A stretch of 64,000 nt of DNA, taken from contig NW_027192198.1 in the NCBI RefSeq assembly GCF_041956535.1, positions 760,811-824,810 of the forward strand. Reading direction: 5' to 3'. This DNA is from Calcarisporiella thermophila CBS 279.70 (taxonomy: Eukaryota > Calcarisporiellomycota). Below, one piece after another: positions 59,733-64,000 of this stretch (position 1 is the first letter of the stretch; the number at the start of each line of letters is the position of its first letter). The notes below the pieces were generated by a model. That model was not told the origin of the DNA. It saw only the letters and a list, made by a program, of their open reading frames with translations, and made no database searches. A program made the position numbers and the translations under genes.

Positions 59733-60917
59733 TTACCGTTTGGCTAGATAACCACCATCCACCACAAGAGTTGCTCCATTCGCGTATGAACTAGCCCGCG
59801 ATGCCAAATAAATACATGCTCCTACAATGTCCTCGGGCTTTCCGCTGCGTCCAACTGGGATCTCTGCTAACATCTTCTCGGGATCGACCCGCTTTGCTAG
59901 TTCAGTGGGGAAAAAGCCTGGTGCGATCGCGTTCACGACAATGTTGCGTTTCCCAAGGTCAGCAGCCAGAGCCTTAGTCAAGTGATGAATCGCCGCTTTG
60001 GATGCAGCGTATGGATAAGACGCAGGAGTACGGGGCAAAACGTATGCGGCTACCGATCCAATCATGATAACACGACTTGGATCCTGATGCGTACACTTTG
60101 CGGTCAGAAGAGGAATAAGACTATATCAAATAGCAGTCAGTATTCTCATGCATAGCTCTCTTGCAATTCTGTGTATTTGCTCTTTCTTCTTCTTCTTCTC
60201 TTCTTAACTAATTTGCGAAAGGAGTTTCAAAAGAAATATAGACTTACGCCTGCGTTAAGAAAAAGGGTGTATTTAGATTGATACCCGTCACATAGTTCCA
60301 GTCCATCTCGGGAAAAGTGTCGAATTCATGGGAAGCCATCGCGCCTGCATTGTTCACGAGCAAGTCGAGGTGATTCTCTCGCTTCTCCAGTTCCTCGACA
60401 AACTTCTTAATTCCCTCTGGCTTGTACAGGTCGGCAGGAATGCTGACACACACTCCTGGTCCGCGTGTGCTAAGTTTATCTGCAACCTATAAGGTGAAAA
60501 TAAATCGAGAGCAAAGCGTTAGGGCTCGTGTTTGAAACAGGTGTGCAGGCAAAGCACCACTAGTTTCCAACGGCCTACCCGATCGCATACTTCAGCCGAT
60601 CTGCTTGTGATATAAACTTTAGCACCATTGACAACGAAACCCTACACAATGAATTTTCAATAAAAGGGGTTCGAGAAACACGCATATTCAATAATGTCGA
60701 GTTGGTGCTGTCCAGATCACCACTTTACTTTCTATCGTTGAAGCTCAATTCCACTTACCGTTGCGATCATTTCCCCTATGCTATATAACACCAACCGATG
60801 TCATTAGGTCAAAAGATGGCGCGAACCTGAGGACATGGGCGCTTCTACTCACCCTCGGCTCCCGCCCGTGACAACTACAACTTTATTTTTCACGCTGAAG
60901 AGCTGAGAAATTTCCAT
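59733..60917 (-). CDS. Short-chain dehydrogenase/reductase, duplicate copy 2
   Basis: Paralogue of the gene ending at 57464. The start MEISQLFSVKNKVVVVTGGS matches copy 1 nearly residue for residue, and the order of motifs is the same: LDLLVNNAGAMASHEFD, YPYAASKAAIHHL, APGFFPTEL, GRSGKPEDIVGACIYLASRA and DGGYLAKR. I estimate roughly two-thirds identity in the 110-residue C-terminal exon. The intron count and positions appear conserved, which supports duplication at DNA level. It is intact, so both copies could be active with different substrates. Confidence 0.88.
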
Positions 60918-61297
60918 GAATGACTCAAAATAAATTAAGAAAATTTACCACTGTTGATAAGATAAAATGCGGAAAGTGCCAGCTCGACTTTCCCCTGTTA
61001 ATAGAAAGCGCTTGACAAACATAATGTAGAGTATAATGAAATTAGCAATGTTTGCCGCAAAGCTGATTGGCTAGTGGAGTATGGAATTTGATAAAGGAAA
61101 GAATGGAAGAGGCATGCGGCCGTCTGTGCAGTCACAACATGGCCTAGGCCCTTTTCCCCAGTTTTTTCAAGCTTGCCCCGATAACAGAAGAGCGGAAAAG
61201 TTAATGTAAAAATACTGCAGAGCCTGCTCTCTTTTCGAGATACGCAATCCATTTTTAGCAAATAAAGCTGGTAGGCTGAAAGGTTAAAGTTGGAAAA

Positions 61298-61600
61298 ATG
61301 CATATCCCCATTCAATTATCTCTTTTCATTATGTCTATTCTATTGATCATGCGTTATTTTCACTATTATAATTTGTTTTGTGTGCCCTCTCTTAACAAAA
61401 CACACAGCACGTATCCTCTCCGGCATACTTACGTAAAACTTGTTGATGGGTTTCTTACTAATACTCTCCCTTTCGGTCTCATTTCTATGTCACATTTCAT
61501 CTCTGGTCTTTGGTGTCTTAAGATGATTATCAAGCTCTACGGTTATTTAACCAGAACCGAGCCGAAATTCGCTATTATAAGACACTACTCCATTAAGTAA
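61298..61600 (+). CDS. Small unrecognised frame in copy-2-specific insertion (doubtful)
   Basis: 100 codons, start to stop, with hydrophobic N-terminus (MHIPIQLSLFIMSILLIM). No known family. It lies in the extra sequence of duplication copy 2 and has no counterpart in copy 1. It may be chance. Confidence 0.2.
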   Translation: MHIPIQLSLFIMSILLIMRYFHYYNLFCVPSLNKTHSTYPLRHTYVKLVDGFLTNTLPFGLISMSHFISGLWCLKMIIKLYGYLTRTEPKFAIIRHYSIK

Positions 61601-62348
61601 GGGGTTTCACACAAAAACTGGGCCATTTTATTGACTTTCGCTGGGTATTTCTACTCAAAAACCTCGTTTGACATGGTAAATATTCTATTTCAGGAAAAAT
61701 CCTTGCTATGAGGAATGCCTTTCACCTTATAAGTTGACAAGCTCGAGGTGAATAAATAGTCCTCTGTGCCTCATTACTCATACTAGTAGGTCAGATCCGA
61801 ATGGCCTCCTATTGATATAGCTATAGACAGTTGAGGTAGATAGCTGTATGTTCGTCGAGAGTTGGGGAGAAAAATCTAAGAGCAATTAGGAATTTTCAGC
61901 TCCACTGCAAGTGTTGGATGTCCGCCATCTCTGAGCGAGTATAGTTGGCGACAGATTCATATTGATAATCACCACGTGGTCGACCGATTTGGTGAAGCGC
62001 ATCACGGCTGAACATTAAACGGCTCGTGGCCATTTTACTTCGCTGAATATTCAAGCGATTGCGATAGAACAGCCGAAAGCTGGATGGCAACCGTTCCTCC
62101 GTTTAGCAACGGAATAATGCACGTGCATAGTGCATAGTGAAACTTTGAGTTCAAGAAAGTCAAACAGGGAGGATTCAGGAGGATGCACCGTATATCCAAC
62201 TGCAGTGGTCGAATTGGGAGGGGCAGCAACGGTCCCATCCCCCATTCATCATCCCATCTTCAAGGCATATAGGTTTCCATGTCTGTTTATTGCTATAAAA
62301 CATACTAGTCCTCTACATTATATAAAACACGTGAAAAAAATGGTCCAT

Positions 62349-64000
62349 TTAAGCCGCCACCTTCTCTATCAAATGCGCAACGACGTGGGGATCCGCGAGG
62401 GTGCTGATGTCTCCAAGCTGATCCGCCTCTCCTGCAACAACTTTGCGCAGGATGCGTCGCATGATCTTGCCCGACCGTGTCTTGGGCAAATCGGCCACAA
62501 TGTAGATACGCTTGGGCGCAGCAAATGGGCCGATGGTGGTGCGGACTTGCAAGACCAGTTCCTTTGTCAGGACTGTTTCGTTTGCCTCAGCGGCATGGGG
62601 CTTAATGGTGGCAAAGACATGGATCGATTGCCCCGTCACGTCGTCGTGTCCTCCAATGACGGCCGCCTCGGCCACGGCGGGATGATGGATGAGGGCGGAT
62701 TCGATTTCAGCGGTGGAGAGGCGATGGCCCGACACATTGATGACATCGTCGACCCGACCACGGATCCAATAGTAGCCATCCTCATCGCGGGTCACGCCAT
62801 CCCCTGTGAAGTAGTAGCCCGGGTAGGGGCGCAGATAGGTATCGAGGAACCGCGGGTGGTCTCCGTACACAGTGCGCGCCATCGAGGGCCAGGGGCGCTT
62901 CACCGCCAGCACCCCCGTCACGTTCTCGCCCTTCAGCTCTTCGCCCGTGTAGGGATCCAGTACAGCGGGCTGGATCCCAAAGAACGGGAAGGTTGCCGAT
63001 CCGGGCCGGGTGGGGGTGCACCCGGGGAGTGGGGTGATGATGATGGAGCCAGTTTCAGTCTGCCAGTAGGTGTCCACGATGCTGCATCTGCCGCGGCCGA
63101 CCTTTTCATAGTACCACAGCCAGGCCTCGGGGTTGATGGGCTCACCCACTGAGCCCAGAACGCGCAGGGAGGACAAATCGTGCTTCTCCACCCAAGAATC
63201 GCCGAGGCGACGAAGGGCACGTATCGCGGTGGGGGCCAGGTAAAGCTGGGTGATGCGGTATTTATCGACGACAGCCCAGTAGCGTGAGGCGTCGGGATAG
63301 GTGGGGACGGACTCGAAGATAAGAGTGGTTGCACCAAGACATAACGGCCCATAGATGATGTAAGTGTGGCCCGTGATCCATCCCACATCTGCCATGCATC
63401 CATGGATGTCTCCTTCTTGGTAGTCGAAGATATACTTGACCGTCATCGCGGCCCCCAACAGATATCCACCAGTGGTGTGGAGCACTCCCTTCGGCTTGCC
63501 CGTCGACCCAGAGGTGTAGAGCAAGAAGAGGGGGTCCTCGGCGGATACGGGGGTGGGTGGGCACTCGTCCGATTGCTTTTCAATTTCCTCATGCCACCAG
63601 AGATCGCGCGGGGTGGAGAACGGCACGTTCCCGCCTGTTCGCTTGTACACAATCACATGCTTGACGCAATCCAAGCCTTCTAGTGCCTCATCGGCAATCT
63701 TCTTGGTGGCAATCGTCTTGCCGCCGCGCTTACCCTCATCTGCAGTGATGAGGATCTTGGACCCGGCATCTTTCATGCGTTCGCGCAGCGACTCCGCCGA
63801 GAATCCGGCGAAAATGACCGAGTGCGTACACCCAATGCGTGCGCAGGCCAAAAACGCAACTGCGGCCTCCGGGATCATGGGCAGGTACACTGCCACCGAA
63901 TCACCTTTCTTTGTTCCGAGGGAAAGAAGCAAGTTGGCAAGACGCTTCACCTCACGGTAGAGTTCTCCGTATGTGACTTTGCGTGATTCATGAGAATCGT
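62349..64000 (-). CDS. Acetyl-CoA synthetase (5' end outside window)
   Basis: Activates acetate with ATP and CoA to acetyl-CoA. The stop is at 62349 and the frame is open to the window edge (64000) with no intron here, giving about 550 C-terminal residues of a family of about 650-680. Seen: [40 protein letters not shown] (P-loop), [33 protein letters not shown] (adenylate site), [20 protein letters not shown] and the catalytic-lysine segment [17 protein letters not shown]. It ends in EKVAA. Codons are strongly G/C-ending. It is convergent with the SDR genes' left flank and shares no operon-like feature. Confidence 0.96.
   Translation of the reverse strand, partial: DSHESRKVTYGELYREVKRLANLLLSLGTKKGDSVAVYLPMIPEAAVAFLACARIGCTHSVIFAGFSAESLRERMKDAGSKILITADEGKRGGKTIATKKIADEALEGLDCVKHVIVYKRTGGNVPFSTPRDLWWHEEIEKQSDECPPTPVSAEDPLFLLYTSGSTGKPKGVLHTTGGYLLGAAMTVKYIFDYQEGDIHGCMADVGWITGHTYIIYGPLCLGATTLIFESVPTYPDASRYWAVVDKYRITQLYLAPTAIRALRRLGDSWVEKHDLSSLRVLGSVGEPINPEAWLWYYEKVGRGRCSIVDTYWQTETGSIIITPLPGCTPTRPGSATFPFFGIQPAVLDPYTGEELKGENVTGVLAVKRPWPSMARTVYGDHPRFLDTYLRPYPGYYFTGDGVTRDEDGYYWIRGRVDDVINVSGHRLSTAEIESALIHHPAVAEAAVIGGHDDVTGQSIHVFATIKPHAAEANETVLTKELVLQVRTTIGPFAAPKRIYIVADLPKTRSGKIMRRILRKVVAGEADQLGDISTLADPHVVAHLIEKVAA

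Larger units (their letters stand above)
59243..62065. repeat. Tandem segmental duplication, copy 2
   Basis: About 2.8 kb, homologous to copy 1. It carries about 580 bases that copy 1 lacks, between the gene start (60917) and the right landmark (about 61790). It also contains a 17-base perfect inverted repeat at 59541-59579 that is absent from copy 1. Confidence 0.75.

Noticed and set aside
62130-63152. 340-codon plus-strand frame
   Set aside because: It lies opposite the acetyl-CoA synthetase gene. Strong G/C third-position bias on the coding strand leaves long open frames on the other strand. No known family.
1-64000. Transposable elements, CRISPR arrays or viral insertions
   Set aside because: No transposase, reverse transcriptase, terminal repeat pair, spaced direct-repeat array or viral gene was recognised. 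CRISPR is not expected in a eukaryotic chromosome.

Overview
This is eukaryotic nuclear DNA and almost certainly fungal. Genes are close together, are interrupted by many short GT-AG introns (about 50-110 bases), and lie on both strands. Protein families point to a fungus: 5-aminolevulinate synthase with heme-regulatory motifs, a DUF7707-type GPI-anchored surface protein, Vid24/GID4, SPB1, acetoacetyl-CoA synthetase, peroxisomal uricase and a Cys-rich metallothionein. I cannot fix the phylum from sequence alone. An early-diverging lineage is possible, but that is a guess. Where exon sums are given below I reconstructed the splice sites by hand, and the frames close without internal stops.

Layout. 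1-13.9 kb, all minus strand: UBR1 (3' end cut off by the window), GID4, a cytochrome P450, a vezatin/Inp2-like membrane protein and an RNF14-type RBR ligase. 14.3-15.7 kb: an unrecognised leucine-rich protein on plus. 15.8-29.6 kb, minus: acetoacetyl-CoA synthetase, an intronless protein with two winged-helix-like segments, and a 2,341-residue TOM1/HUWE1 homologue that ends before any HECT domain. 30-34 kb: complex I subunit NDUFA12 (plus), uricase (minus), a tRNA-Ala (minus) and a tRNA-like element (plus). 34-40.5 kb, minus: SPB1 rRNA methyltransferase, UBC13 and a bHLH factor. 41-50.7 kb: ribosomal protein L26 (plus), a MOSC/mARC-like protein (minus), a DUF7707 protein (plus), ALA synthase (plus) and a SABATH-like methyltransferase with a large charged insert (minus). 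51.7-56.5 kb, plus: CCT4, a 57-residue metallothionein and zeta-COP. 56.8-62.1 kb: a diverged tandem segmental duplication, each copy carrying a short-chain dehydrogenase (minus). 62.3-64 kb: acetyl-CoA synthetase (minus, 5' end cut off).

Themes. Five ubiquitin-system genes (UBR1, GID4, RNF14-like, TOM1-like, UBC13) fall within 39 kb. UBR1 and GID4 are direct neighbours and recognise two different classes of N-degron. Acetate and acetoacetate activation (ACS, AACS), uricase and ALA synthase are ordinary metabolism. The points most worth a second look are the HECT-less TOM1 homologue, the UBR1-GID4 pair, the charged insert in the methyltransferase, splice-dependent peroxisomal targeting of uricase, the SDR tandem duplication with a near-perfect hairpin at its edge, the small metallothionein, and the tandem winged-helix protein. 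I found no transposon, CRISPR array or viral element.
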